From Hufsiella arboris (GTDB lineage Bacteria > Bacteroidota > Bacteroidia > Sphingobacteriales > Sphingobacteriaceae): DNA of 64,000 bases. Shown here piece after piece: positions 1 through 9,568 of this stretch. Under the pieces are notes generated by a model that worked only from the letters and a program-made list of their open reading frames with translations, was not told where the DNA came from and made no database searches. The stretch spans positions 118,616 to 182,615 of the forward strand of contig NZ_WVHT01000008.1 of the NCBI RefSeq assembly GCF_009834875.1. Direction: 5' to 3'. Made by a program: the position numbers and the translations under genes. Numbering within the stretch: the first letter of the stretch is position 1; each line of letters begins with the position of its first letter.

Positions 1-1
1 A

Positions 2-505
2 GATGTCTACAATTTTGAACGGAACGTAAAATATCATTTCGAATTTATTGGCGATAAACTCATTATTGGAAAGTTCTGTATGATTGCCTCCGGAGTAACA
101 TTTATTATGAACGGTGCAAATCACCTTGCTAATGTTGTCTCCGCTTATCCATTTGCAATTTTCGGCAGCGGCTGGCAGGGAGCTATGGACGGCAAAAGTT
201 ATCCGGTGAAAGGTGATACGATTATAGGTAACGATGTATGGCTGGGCTATAACGTTACTATAATGCCGGGGGTAAATATCGGTGACGGCGCTATCATTGC
301 GTCAAATTCTACGGTTACAAAAGATGTTGAGCCTTATTGTGTGATTGGAGGCAATCCGGCCCAAGAGATAAAAAAACGTTTCTCAGACCAAGCCATTGAC
401 GATCTTTTGCATATACAATGGTGGAATTGGGATATCGATAAAATCACAAGAAACGTCCATCTGTTGACGGATCATAATATTGAGGCTTTGAAAAATGCGG
501 TTTAA
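2..505 (+). CDS. Vat/CatB-family xenobiotic O-acetyltransferase, 5' end cut by window edge
   Basis: The reading frame is open from base 2, so the gene starts before the window; the first internal Met is at 80. The visible 167 or so residues show left-handed beta-helix hexapeptide repeats (IGNDVWLGYNVTIMPGV, IGDGAIIASNSTV) and the MNGANH segment, whose His matches the catalytic His of streptogramin A acetyltransferases (VatD) and CatB-type chloramphenicol acetyltransferases. The C-terminal part (GGNPAQEIKKRF, then a WWNWD helix) is typical of this family. The expected reaction is acetyl-CoA dependent O-acetylation of a small hydroxylated compound in the cytoplasm. Many chromosomal members have no proven resistance role, so the substrate is unknown. 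Confidence 0.85.
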   Translation, partial: DVYNFERNVKYHFEFIGDKLIIGKFCMIASGVTFIMNGANHLANVVSAYPFAIFGSGWQGAMDGKSYPVKGDTIIGNDVWLGYNVTIMPGVNIGDGAIIASNSTVTKDVEPYCVIGGNPAQEIKKRFSDQAIDDLLHIQWWNWDIDKITRNVHLLTDHNIEALKNAV

Positions 506-709
506 CTACAATCGCAATTCATTTATTCGGTTGACAGTCCAACATCTGGCATAATTTGCTATTCCAGCTTTAAAAGCCCTGTCTGAACATTTAGATTTAT
601 TGACTTCTTAGCTGTTATTTTTCATTATTTCAAATGTTGAAAAAACGGAATTGATTTAACAATAAATTAATCTGTAAAACTTTAAATTTATTGGCTTTTA
701 AATCAGTAT

Positions 710-3700
710 ATGAAAAAACTTTTACTCATTTTCCTGTTTTTTGTAATTTCTGTTTGTTCAGTGCAGGCGCAAACAGTTGTAATCAGTGAAATATACGGTG
801 CCGGCGGCAATGCTGGCGCGGTATTTACCAACGATTTCATCGAATTATACAACCCCACAAATGCTTCTATAAATTTGACAGGTTGGTCGGTTCAGTATGC
901 CAGTGCTGCTGGAACGAGCTGGGCTACCATTCCACTCAATACCAGTATTGCAGCACATGGATTTTATCTGGTCCAAGGATCGGGAGGTGCTAATGGCGCA
1001 GCTTTGCCAGCAGCAGACGCGAGTGGTACAATAAACATGTCTGCCACAACCGGCAAAGTTGCACTGGTAAGCACCTTAACGGCTTTAAGCGGAGCGAGTC
1101 CTGTAAGTCCTACAATTGTTGATCTTGTCGGCTTTGGAGGTGCAACTTTTTATGAAGGAGCTGTGGCTCCAAGTCCAAGTTCGACAACATCAATTGAACG
1201 TAAAGCAAAAATTACGTCAACCACAACTACAATGACCGCTGGCGGAATCGACGAATTTTTGGGTAATGGTTATGACAGCAATAACAACGCCCAGGATTTT
1301 GTGACCGGTGCACCAAGGCCGCAAAATACAGCATCGCCAGCTGAATCAGCTGTTACAGCACCAATCCCATCAATTTCTGTAAACCCGACGTCTTTAACAT
1401 TCACAGCTCAGTTGATAAACACGACTTCAGCCAGCCAGCAATATAATTTGTCTGCTGCAAATCTTGATGGCAGCGATGTTACAGTTACTGTTTCCGGTCC
1501 ATATACAATTTCCAAAACTTCTGGTGGAGCGTTCGGTTCATCGCTGACGTTCTCTAGCGCAGACTTTGGAAACTTCCCGCTTTCCATTTATGTACAATTT
1601 AAGCCAATAGTAACCGGTGCAGCAACCGGAACAATTACACACGCTGGTGGCGGCGTTGCATCCGGGCCAACCGTTAGTTTAACAGGAACCGGAATTGCTG
1701 AACAATTAACGGCAAGTACAGCTTCCATTGATTTTGGGAGCCAGGACATTAATACAAATTCCGCTTCCAAACCATATATATTAAGCGGTACAAATCTAAG
1801 CGGTGATGTAAACGTAACCGTCCCGGCGCCTTTTTCGGTTTCGCGTGATAATACTTCTTTTACTAATTCTATCACGTATGGTGCTTCGGAATTCAGTTCA
1901 CCGCAAACGGTTTATGTTCGTTTTTCGCCGGCGTCTACAGGAAATGCGTCCGGTGTAGTATCAAACACCAGTGTTAATGTCGCTAACATAGATATCCCAT
2001 TAACCGGAATTGGAACGAGTTCGGCGCCTGCACCTAAAATTGTTATCAGTGAACTATACGGTGGCGGGGGGAACTCGGGAGCGGTTTATAAAAACGATTT
2101 CATCGAACTATATAACCCGACAACTTCAGCTGTCGACCTCACGGGCTGGTCTGTTCAATATACAAGTGCAGCCGGAACAGGTAACTGGACTGTAACGCCA
2201 TTAAGCGGAACTATCGCGTCTAAAGGATACTTCCTGATCCAGGAGGCTAAAGGTACCGGTGGAACAACCGATTTACCAACTCCGGATATTACCGGAACTA
2301 TCGCCATGGCAGGTACTGCCGGGAAAGTAATTTTGTCTAACAGTACAGTTGTATTAAGTGGTGCCAATCCAACCGGAAATTCGATAGTTGATAAAGTAGG
2401 ATTTGGTCCGACTGCTACCGGGTTTGAAGGAACTGCGCCGACGGCTGTTTTAACGAATACAACATCTGCCGAACGTAAAGCAAACGCTGCCTCAACCGCA
2501 GCCAGCATGGCCTTTGGTGGTGCGGACGAGTTACTGGGAAATGGTTATGATACGGATGACAATGCATCCGATTTTGTGATCAGTCAGCCAAATCCACAAA
2601 ATTCATCCCTGGCGGAACCTCCTGCGCCATCTAACAATCCCGTTTTAACAGCTTCTTCCACAAACCTGACGTTTGTCCAGGCAGTTAATACTACGTCGCT
2701 TTCTCAGAAGTATACCTTGTCTGCGGCTAACCTGGCCGGTCCGGTTTCCTTAAGTACAACGGCGCCGTTCAGTATTTCAAAGGATAATGCCAACTTTTCA
2801 ACAACAGCAGAATTTACCGCAGCAGAACTTGCCACGACACAAACAGTATATATTCATTTTAGTCCGACCGTTGCTGGTACCAATACAGGAACGATTAGCC
2901 ATACAAGTGCAAATGCGTCTCAATTAATTCTCAACCTCGTTGGAACGGGAATTGATCCCAATCAAACTAAATTTGCTTTTGAAAACTGCAGCACCAGCGG
3001 AAGCAGCGCTTTGTCGGATGGATTTTACCAGTACAGCGTTACCGGCGCTCAAAAGTGGGGATGTATCACAACTTTCGGGCATGATGCAAACGATGCTTCA
3101 GGGTCAGGCAGTGCTGGTAATGCCTTGCAGATTAATGGTTATTCCGGCGGAAACGTTCAAAATGAAGACTGGCTGATATCGCCGCCATTGCTCATTTCGT
3201 CCTTTACCTATCCAATACTATCTTACTGGACGCGTTCGGCCTTCAATGGCGACAAGCTTCAGCTTAAGGTTTCAACGAACTATTCGGGCAGCGGCGATCC
3301 TAAAAATGCCACCTGGACTGATGTTAATGGTAAATTTCCGGAACCGGCTTCTGATATATGGACTAAAACGGATAATATTGACCTTTCAGCATTTAAGTCA
3401 TCACCAGTGTATGTGGCGTTCGTTTATAATTCCAGCACGACTTCCGCTTCCAGGTGGACGGTTGACGATTTCTCAGTTAGAAATTCTTCAACTCCGGCAG
3501 CAGTAGAGATAATAACTTCGACAGGTTCCGTTAATTTCGCTTACCAGGCGCCGGAAACATCTTCAGCAGCTCTCCCGATTAATTTTTCAGCGAGCAATTT
3601 AACAGCTGACGTGACGGTAAGCGCACCGCAATATTTCGGTATTTCTAAAACTATCGATGGTGTATACGGCAATTCGCTTAGCTATCCTGCTGCAGAGATC

Positions 3701-5566
3701 AATAACACATCACAGAGTTTCTACGCAAAGTTTAATCCGGTGGCAGCTGATAAGAATTATACCGGTAGCCTGACATTTTCAACTTCTGGAACAGCAAATA
3801 AGTCAATCAGCTTTTATGGAAATACGTTCAATGTTGACAATAGCCTGGAAGTTGTGAATTGGAATATCGAATGGTTCGGAAGTCCGGCTCAGGATCCATC
3901 CAATGATCAGTTGCAGGCAACAAATGTTAGCACTGTTGTAAATTCGCTCAAAGCGGATATTTACGGTTTTGCCGAGGTTGTGGATACAACTTTGTTTAAA
4001 ACAAAAGTAATGCCTGCCGGCTACCAGGTTGTTTTTAGTGATTTTGGATCTTATGCAGATGATAAAAATGATCCAGACTATGCCTTGTCGCAAAAACTGG
4101 CTTTTATGTACAAGCCTGAAATTATTAAGCCTTTAGAGGTATTTGGTATATTGCGTAACACTTATTATCCGTCGAATCTCAGCAACAGCACCGATGGTTC
4201 ACCGTTCAAAAACTGGTCGTCGGGCAGATTTCCTTTCGTGATGAAGGCGCAGGTAACCTTAAATGGTAAACAGGACACGGTTTACTTTATCGAGATTCAT
4301 GCTAAGGCAAATACCGGTACGACAGCAGAACAAATCGATTCGTATAACCGCCGTAAAGGTGGGGCAAGGCAGCTAAAAGACTGGCTTGATGCTAACCTTG
4401 CGGGTAAAAAAGTGCTGATCATCGGAGATTTTAACGATGTACTGGATCCGGATAAAACTATTGCACCGCTTCCGGCCGGAACAGGAACATCTTATTCAGA
4501 CTTTACAAACGACACAGCGAAATATGTACCGCTTACTTTGCCATTAAGTTTAGCCGGAAAACAATCGACAGCCGGCTTCAAAACAGTTATTGATAACGCG
4601 ATTGCCAGCAAGAGCCTGAACGTAAATTATATTCCCGGATCAGCCGAAGTGCTTGATAATGTTAAAAATCTTGTAGCCAGTTACAGTACGACAACAACGG
4701 ATCACTACCCAATTAAAACCCGCTATATTTTAAGTAATAGCGCTCCGACAATAAATAGGGTAGCCGATCAATCAGTATGTTACTCTAGCAACCCGCAAAC
4801 CATCGAATTAAGCGGTATTTCGGCTGGTAACGATGCAAATCAGGCAGTGAGCCTATCAGTGACTGCTTCAAATAATGCCGCATTCGACGTATTGACCGTG
4901 CAGCCGGTATCATCCGGTAAGTCGGTTCTGACTTATCATTTCAAAAATAATTCGTCCGCCACTTCGCTGATCACGGTAACTGTAAGAGATAACGGCGGTA
5001 CAGATTTTGGCGGAATCGATACTAAGACGATCAGTTTGAAGTTGACTGAGGTTCCTTTAGCTCAAGTAAACATAGTAGCGGATGCAACTACGGTCTCGAA
5101 AGGCGGTATCGTTAAACTGTCGGTACAGCAGCAAGCCGGCCAAACGTATCAGTGGACAGGAGCCGATATTCAAAGCGGGCAAGGCACAAATCAGCTTGTT
5201 ATCCGCCCGAAAGAAACAGGTACATATAAAATAACAGCAACCAACAGTTTAGGATGTACCGTGGAGGCTTCGATTTCGATCACTGTGGTGAAAGACCATA
5301 AGTTCGATATCACAAATGTTCTTACTCCAAATGGGGATGGCCGTAACGATTTCTTCGTCATCAAGAATATCGACTATTACCCGGAAAATACCGTAAAGAT
5401 TTTTGATCGGGCTGGTCGCCTTTTATATTCCCAAAAGGGATACAACAACACCTGGGATGGTACTTACAATGGCAGCCCGCTGGCCGAAGGGACATATTAC
5501 TACATCATCGATATGGGCGCAAATGTTGGCATATTCAGGGGCTATATTAACATCATTCGCGATTAA
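710..5566 (+). CDS. Large secreted lamin-tail / endonuclease-phosphatase protein with gliding-motility type C-terminal domain
   Basis: This is a 1618-residue exported protein. A signal peptide covers residues 1-20 (ending VQAQ). Two lamin-tail (LTD) domains follow, near 21-140 and 442-565 (ISEIYGAGGNAG / ISELYGGGGNSG, then NDFIELYNPT). Ig-like or ASPM-type beta repeats lie between and after them. A choice-of-anchor-J-like jelly roll is at about 750-925 (EDWLISPPL). An endonuclease/exonuclease/phosphatase fold spans about 1042-1335, with VVNWNIEWFG, IEIHAKA, IGDFNDV and TTDHYP in the usual order. A CHU_C gliding-motility C-terminal domain starts near 1536 (LTPNGDGRNDFF). The inferred role is an extracellular or surface nuclease or phosphodiesterase exported by type IX secretion. 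The PorP/SprF-like gene follows after 11 bases, the usual pairing for CHU_C cargo. Confidence 0.85.
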   Translation: MKKLLLIFLFFVISVCSVQAQTVVISEIYGAGGNAGAVFTNDFIELYNPTNASINLTGWSVQYASAAGTSWATIPLNTSIAAHGFYLVQGSGGANGAALPAADASGTINMSATTGKVALVSTLTALSGASPVSPTIVDLVGFGGATFYEGAVAPSPSSTTSIERKAKITSTTTTMTAGGIDEFLGNGYDSNNNAQDFVTGAPRPQNTASPAESAVTAPIPSISVNPTSLTFTAQLINTTSASQQYNLSAANLDGSDVTVTVSGPYTISKTSGGAFGSSLTFSSADFGNFPLSIYVQFKPIVTGAATGTITHAGGGVASGPTVSLTGTGIAEQLTASTASIDFGSQDINTNSASKPYILSGTNLSGDVNVTVPAPFSVSRDNTSFTNSITYGASEFSSPQTVYVRFSPASTGNASGVVSNTSVNVANIDIPLTGIGTSSAPAPKIVISELYGGGGNSGAVYKNDFIELYNPTTSAVDLTGWSVQYTSAAGTGNWTVTPLSGTIASKGYFLIQEAKGTGGTTDLPTPDITGTIAMAGTAGKVILSNSTVVLSGANPTGNSIVDKVGFGPTATGFEGTAPTAVLTNTTSAERKANAASTAASMAFGGADELLGNGYDTDDNASDFVISQPNPQNSSLAEPPAPSNNPVLTASSTNLTFVQAVNTTSLSQKYTLSAANLAGPVSLSTTAPFSISKDNANFSTTAEFTAAELATTQTVYIHFSPTVAGTNTGTISHTSANASQLILNLVGTGIDPNQTKFAFENCSTSGSSALSDGFYQYSVTGAQKWGCITTFGHDANDASGSGSAGNALQINGYSGGNVQNEDWLISPPLLISSFTYPILSYWTRSAFNGDKLQLKVSTNYSGSGDPKNATWTDVNGKFPEPASDIWTKTDNIDLSAFKSSPVYVAFVYNSSTTSASRWTVDDFSVRNSSTPAAVEIITSTGSVNFAYQAPETSSAALPINFSASNLTADVTVSAPQYFGISKTIDGVYGNSLSYPAAEINNTSQSFYAKFNPVAADKNYTGSLTFSTSGTANKSISFYGNTFNVDNSLEVVNWNIEWFGSPAQDPSNDQLQATNVSTVVNSLKADIYGFAEVVDTTLFKTKVMPAGYQVVFSDFGSYADDKNDPDYALSQKLAFMYKPEIIKPLEVFGILRNTYYPSNLSNSTDGSPFKNWSSGRFPFVMKAQVTLNGKQDTVYFIEIHAKANTGTTAEQIDSYNRRKGGARQLKDWLDANLAGKKVLIIGDFNDVLDPDKTIAPLPAGTGTSYSDFTNDTAKYVPLTLPLSLAGKQSTAGFKTVIDNAIASKSLNVNYIPGSAEVLDNVKNLVASYSTTTTDHYPIKTRYILSNSAPTINRVADQSVCYSSNPQTIELSGISAGNDANQAVSLSVTASNNAAFDVLTVQPVSSGKSVLTYHFKNNSSATSLITVTVRDNGGTDFGGIDTKTISLKLTEVPLAQVNIVADATTVSKGGIVKLSVQQQAGQTYQWTGADIQSGQGTNQLVIRPKETGTYKITATNSLGCTVEASISITVVKDHKFDITNVLTPNGDGRNDFFVIKNIDYYPENTVKIFDRAGRLLYSQKGYNNTWDGTYNGSPLAEGTYYYIIDMGANVGIFRGYINIIRD

Positions 5567-5577
5567 CATCACTTTAA

Positions 5578-6477
5578 ATGAAAAGACTTATCAACCTATA
5601 TAACCTGTTTTTGCTGATTGTTTTGTTAGCAATAGCCGGTCGCGTGCAGGCGCAGCTTTTGCCGCTTAACGCGCAATATTATCAAAATAAATATCTTTCA
5701 AATCCTGCATTTGCAGGTATAGACGCCGGTTACAGTATCAACGGAAGTTTCCGGAAACAATGGAGCAATATTCCGGGATCACCAATCACTCAGGCCGTGA
5801 CCTTTGATGCGCAGGCTGGGAAAACCGGTTGGGGAATTAATTTCTTTAATGAAAAATCGGGCGGATTGCAGCGCACAAAGGCTGTGGCAACATATGCCTA
5901 TCATTTACCCTTAGGCGACAATGACCAGAAATTGAATTTCGGATTATCGGTGGGGGCGCTTCGCGACCACCTGGATATGGATGATGTTAACGACCCGAAT
6001 GATCCGTCAGTCGCTCGTTTCAATGATCGGGGCACCGTTGTCGATGCAGATTTCGGTCTGGCGTATACTGATAAAAATCTTTCGGTGGAGGCTGCTTTGC
6101 CGAATATGCGCATGCTTTTTGACAGGGAAGATGATGAGCGTTATTATTCAGACAGGCCAACATTTTATTCAGCAGTAGGCTATAAGTTCACTTTCGGTGA
6201 AGCTATGAATGCAATCGGCGTTGAACCCAAAGTCGCTTATCGCGGTGTAAAAAACTTTGACGATCTCTGGGATGCCGGCGTAAATGTGAGCCTGGTAAAT
6301 AACAAAGTATTTTTAATGGGAATGTACCATAACACAGAAAACGCAACCTTCGGATTTGGTATGAACTTTAAATCTACGCTATCCGTTATGGGTTTTTACG
6401 ACACCAATACATCCGAGTTGAACGGTTATTCGAATGGTAATTTCGAGGTGAGCCTGCGGGTAAATCTTAAAAAATAA
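5578..6477 (+). CDS. PorP/SprF family type IX secretion outer-membrane protein
   Basis: The 299-residue protein has a signal peptide (residues 1-25, ending VQAQ) and the family opening NAQYYQNKYLSNPAFAGI, then beta-strand-rich segments ending in VSLRVNLKK, as in outer-membrane barrels. The PorP/SprF family works with type IX secretion, and in Bacteroidota its members commonly sit just downstream of giant adhesins carrying CHU_C-type C-terminal domains, helping export or anchor that partner. Here the gene begins 11 bases after the 1618-residue CHU_C protein, so the two probably form an operon and a dedicated pair. The family call is firm; the partner assignment is inferred from position. Confidence 0.88.
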   Translation: MKRLINLYNLFLLIVLLAIAGRVQAQLLPLNAQYYQNKYLSNPAFAGIDAGYSINGSFRKQWSNIPGSPITQAVTFDAQAGKTGWGINFFNEKSGGLQRTKAVATYAYHLPLGDNDQKLNFGLSVGALRDHLDMDDVNDPNDPSVARFNDRGTVVDADFGLAYTDKNLSVEAALPNMRMLFDREDDERYYSDRPTFYSAVGYKFTFGEAMNAIGVEPKVAYRGVKNFDDLWDAGVNVSLVNNKVFLMGMYHNTENATFGFGMNFKSTLSVMGFYDTNTSELNGYSNGNFEVSLRVNLKK

Positions 6478-6484
6478 AAAAGCG

Positions 6485-6523
6485 ATAACGCAAAGCCGGC
6501 TAACTACGGCTTTGCGTTATTTT
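6485..6523. terminator. Bidirectional intrinsic terminator
   Basis: Perfect 14-bp arms (6485-6498 and 6507-6520) with an 8-base loop are flanked by an A-run at 6471-6481 and a T-rich tail. It separates the convergent porP/sprF-like gene and the alpha/beta hydrolase gene; the hydrolase stop codon lies in the loop. Confidence 0.85.
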
Positions 6524-7313
6524 CGTTTAAAAAGTTATTGATGATTTTAAGTGTTGCGCTGATCAAATCATCATTTTCAGCACTTAATATCTCGCCAATA
6601 TATTCACCGTGTACACCAGGGATGATTGCCAGCCTTGAACCCGCAATTAGTCTGTGCAGTTCAAGCGAATGCTCGATTGTAGTTACGTCCCGGTCGCCGT
6701 TAATAATTAAGGTGGGGCAAACAATTGCCTTAATTTGTTCGTCAGACCAGTCTTCAAACGCCAGCATGCGGTCACGGTCGCGTTCAAAACTAATTTGCAG
6801 TTTATCCTCATCAGGATTTACCGCCAGGAATGCATCTTTTAGCTGTTGGGGCATATCAGCCAATGTTACATGTGCCATTCCCTCAAAAAAACTTTGAATA
6901 AGCCCATCGCGTTTGCATGTGGCGGCAATAGCGATCAGTTTTTCAACGAGCTCCGGAAATCGTAAGGCAATCTGCATAGCGGTTGTTCCACCATTGCTAA
7001 AGCCCAGGAAATTAGCCTTGCTGACACCAATATGTTTTAATAGACCAGCAACATCATCGGCATCCTGTTCAAACGTTTGAGGAAAGTCTCTAAAACCTGA
7101 CCGTCCGTGGTTTTGCAGGTCAAGTGTAATAACCTGCCACTTTTCTGCCAGCCTGGAAAGTATTCGTCCGAATGAGCATTCAATAGTTGAACCGCCGCCA
7201 GGGATCAAAACTAATGGCTCACCACGGCCGTAAATTTCGTAATATAAATCTACGCCATTTACCAGCGCGTGACCTTTAAATTGAGCGCTTTCTGAATTTG
7301 AAATATCGGCCAT
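6504..7313 (-). CDS. Alpha/beta hydrolase
   Basis: This 269-residue cytoplasmic protein has the alpha/beta hydrolase order of motifs: oxyanion-hole LIPGGG (about 36-41), nucleophile elbow GFSNGG with Ser near 106, an acidic residue in INGDRDVTT near 207, and a C-terminal His in VHGEY near 235. It resembles the esterase, lactonase or peroxidase-like hydrolases written as 'alpha/beta fold hydrolase'; the substrate cannot be told from the sequence. It is monocistronic, with no close partner. Its 3' end overlaps the shared bidirectional terminator. Confidence 0.85.
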   Translation of the reverse strand: MADISNSESAQFKGHALVNGVDLYYEIYGRGEPLVLIPGGGSTIECSFGRILSRLAEKWQVITLDLQNHGRSGFRDFPQTFEQDADDVAGLLKHIGVSKANFLGFSNGGTTAMQIALRFPELVEKLIAIAATCKRDGLIQSFFEGMAHVTLADMPQQLKDAFLAVNPDEDKLQISFERDRDRMLAFEDWSDEQIKAIVCPTLIINGDRDVTTIEHSLELHRLIAGSRLAIIPGVHGEYIGEILSAENDDLISATLKIINNFLNENNAKP

Positions 7314-7488
7314 AGCTATCGCTTTTAAAGAATGATTAAATTACGTTCTTTCTCTTAGATCGCAAACTGCTCTGATTTTTTGCTATCGCTGGGGTTTTCT
7401 TCGCCACTAGTTCGTATCTTGTTTGCACATCTGATTCGCCAACTCTCATGTAAACCTACATCCAATTTAACTAATATCTATTGAGATT

Positions 7489-8901
7489 ATGGCGGTAATA
7501 TTGGGGTTACTTTTTTTGCTTTTTGGAACGTTTGTTTTAAAAAGCATACGTATTGGCGCGTCAGCAGGGATCGTTATACAGATTTTGTTTGCCTTGTTGA
7601 ATAACAGTTGGTCGGCGGTCCAGACAAACGCGCTTCTAAATGGCCTGATCATCTCTGTGGAACTAAGTCTGTTGCTTTTTGGAGCAATAACTTTTTATGA
7701 ATTTTTAAAGTTAAATAACAGGCTTGAGTTTTTGTACCGGTTTGTAAATACAAGTCCAAGCAGACCATTCTTATTGATTTCCTTTTGCTTTTTTCTGGGC
7801 AGTTTTTTTGAGGGTATAGCAGGATTCGGTATTCCGGCCATGCTGCTCATTCCATTACTTGTTAACGCTGGCTTTAAACCGCTGACGGCCATAGTGTGTG
7901 GCTTGTGCGGAAGCTTTATGGCCGTTTGTTTTGGCGCATTGGGTACCCCGATGATTTTTGGAATGAATATTACTCAGCCGGGGCCAACAGTCACACTAGT
8001 TCTCTTGCTTTACAGTCCAGTTACTGTACTGCTTCCTTTTTTACTTACGTGGTTGTATGGAAAGATAGAAAGTGTTGATGTAAACTGGCGAAAAGAAGTG
8101 ATTAAGCTGTTTGGTGCAGGATTGATCTATTTCGGGATCTTTTTTGTTACGAGCAGATTTACTGTAGAGTACCCATCCGTATTTGCCGGGTCAGTTGGCA
8201 TGATTGTTTTTATGATCGTTTTTAATGCAAATGCAAGATTGTACGGGTTTATGTTTTGGATCAAATCATTTGGTCCTTATTTGTGCCTGGTGGTCTTGTT
8301 ACTGCTTGGAAAACCATTGCTTAATCAATATGCAATCGTCTTTTCACCAAGCTTGCGTACTATTTCAATATATCAGCCGGGATTGTTTTTTCTCATGGCA
8401 ATACTTTTTATTACGCTTTATTTCCATGTTGCAGGAAAGCAATACACATTAATTGATGCCTATAAAATATCAGCAAAGCGCGTACCTGCTACGGCGTTGA
8501 CTATTTTAATGATTGTTGCATTTTCGCAGTTAATCCGGGAGGAATTGCTTCAGATATTGGGAAACTTTCTTAAGGAACAGACTTTAGTGGTAAAGCCTTT
8601 TTTCTATTTGCTGGCTGGTACCGCCGGTGCCTTTATCACGGGAAGTGCAACTATGTCGAACCTTCTGTTGCATGGCCTTCTAGCTGCCGCTGGGTCTTAC
8701 ATGACCTTATATAGCGCTATGCTTATTTCCGGTTCAGCTGTCGGGAACGTAATTTCTCTGCAAAACATCGTAATGGCTAAATCGGTATTGGTTAATCCGC
8801 CGTCTGAAAGAATCGTGTTGAAATTTAATGCTGTTGTACTGATTGCAAGTTTGTGTTGTATCGCCTTGCTGGTATTTTTCTGCCGGGACTTGTCAATGTA
8901 G
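7489..8901 (+). CDS. L-lactate permease family transporter (LctP)
   Basis: A 470-residue polytopic membrane protein with about 12 or more hydrophobic segments. The LctP family signature is visible in FFEGIAGFGIPAMLL (about residues 104-118), GALGTPMIFGMNIT, and the C-terminal TGSATMSNLLLHGL and SGSAVGNVISLQNIVMAKS. LctP/LldP carriers import L-lactate, D-lactate or glycolate with protons. The protein is shorter than the usual 530-560 residues, so some loops or helices are trimmed; no lactate dehydrogenase gene is adjacent. The start at 7489 gives an immediate hydrophobic helix and no extra N-terminus. Confidence 0.85.
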   Translation: MAVILGLLFLLFGTFVLKSIRIGASAGIVIQILFALLNNSWSAVQTNALLNGLIISVELSLLLFGAITFYEFLKLNNRLEFLYRFVNTSPSRPFLLISFCFFLGSFFEGIAGFGIPAMLLIPLLVNAGFKPLTAIVCGLCGSFMAVCFGALGTPMIFGMNITQPGPTVTLVLLLYSPVTVLLPFLLTWLYGKIESVDVNWRKEVIKLFGAGLIYFGIFFVTSRFTVEYPSVFAGSVGMIVFMIVFNANARLYGFMFWIKSFGPYLCLVVLLLLGKPLLNQYAIVFSPSLRTISIYQPGLFFLMAILFITLYFHVAGKQYTLIDAYKISAKRVPATALTILMIVAFSQLIREELLQILGNFLKEQTLVVKPFFYLLAGTAGAFITGSATMSNLLLHGLLAAAGSYMTLYSAMLISGSAVGNVISLQNIVMAKSVLVNPPSERIVLKFNAVVLIASLCCIALLVFFCRDLSM

Positions 8902-8978
8902 CGAAGCCGAAATAACTTGCGACTAGTGGGCTCCTGCGCAAATGTATGTTTCGACTCCGCTAAATGACGAATTGTTAA

Positions 8979-9446
8979 CTAGTGGCGTCCGTGTCCATGC
9001 CCGTGACCGCCGCCCCCGTGATTTTTATAATGTCCGTAAGCGTGTCCGTTATTGTAATGCTTCGGGGCATAATAATAATTTGCCGAGCGATAATAATTAG
9101 ATCGAGCTGGTGTATATCTCGACCGGTAATATGAGTGATTCATATAAGGGCGGGCACTATGTACCGCAACACGGCGGGTATTGTAATAATTATATCGTCG
9201 ATATGCGCCTGGAAGATAAGCGGCATGTACCCATGCCCCTCTATTGTAATAATAATAGCGTCGGGCTGGTACGTAATAATAAGCTTGTACTTCTGGTAAA
9301 TAATAGTAATCAACCGGAGCTGGAGCTGCATATGTCGGAGCACCTGCGTGAATATTCAAATCCACGCTAACTTGTGCTTTCGCTGAGTTGAAACTACAAA
9401 TTGCGACTATAATTGCTGTTGCGGATATAATAAATGGCTTTTTCAT
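8979..9446 (-). CDS. Secreted Tyr-rich protein with Gly/His tail
   Basis: I do not recognise a named family. The 155-residue protein has a signal peptide (cleavage near SFNSAKA-Q, residue 24), then a strongly tyrosine-rich central part (YYYLPEVQAYYYVPARRYYYYNRGAW, read in short blocks) and a Gly/His-rich tail (GHYKNHGGGGHGHGHGRH). Comparable Tyr/Arg-rich secreted proteins, often labelled hypothetical, occur in Sphingobacteriaceae. The tail could bind metal ions; that is a guess from composition. The AT-poor tail and TAT-rich middle give a skewed base composition. Confidence 0.7.
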   Translation of the reverse strand: MKKPFIISATAIIVAICSFNSAKAQVSVDLNIHAGAPTYAAPAPVDYYYLPEVQAYYYVPARRYYYYNRGAWVHAAYLPGAYRRYNYYNTRRVAVHSARPYMNHSYYRSRYTPARSNYYRSANYYYAPKHYNNGHAYGHYKNHGGGGHGHGHGRH

Positions 9447-9568
9447 AAATGATAATTAGGTAGTAACAATCTTTTTCAATTAAACAAAAGACGTTCCCAC
9501 TATGCAATTTATTATGCATGCAGAGTAACAAGTTTGTCACGAAGCGTTGAAAGTGGAGTAAAAAGGTA

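Noticed and set aside
1588..2508. Minus-strand frames within the 1618-residue protein gene
   Set aside because: They are shadows of repeated GC-balanced coding sequence on the other strand.
9110..9370. Frames opposite the Tyr-rich gene
   Set aside because: They arise from the skewed codon repeats (TAT/TAC) of the true gene and have no family pattern.
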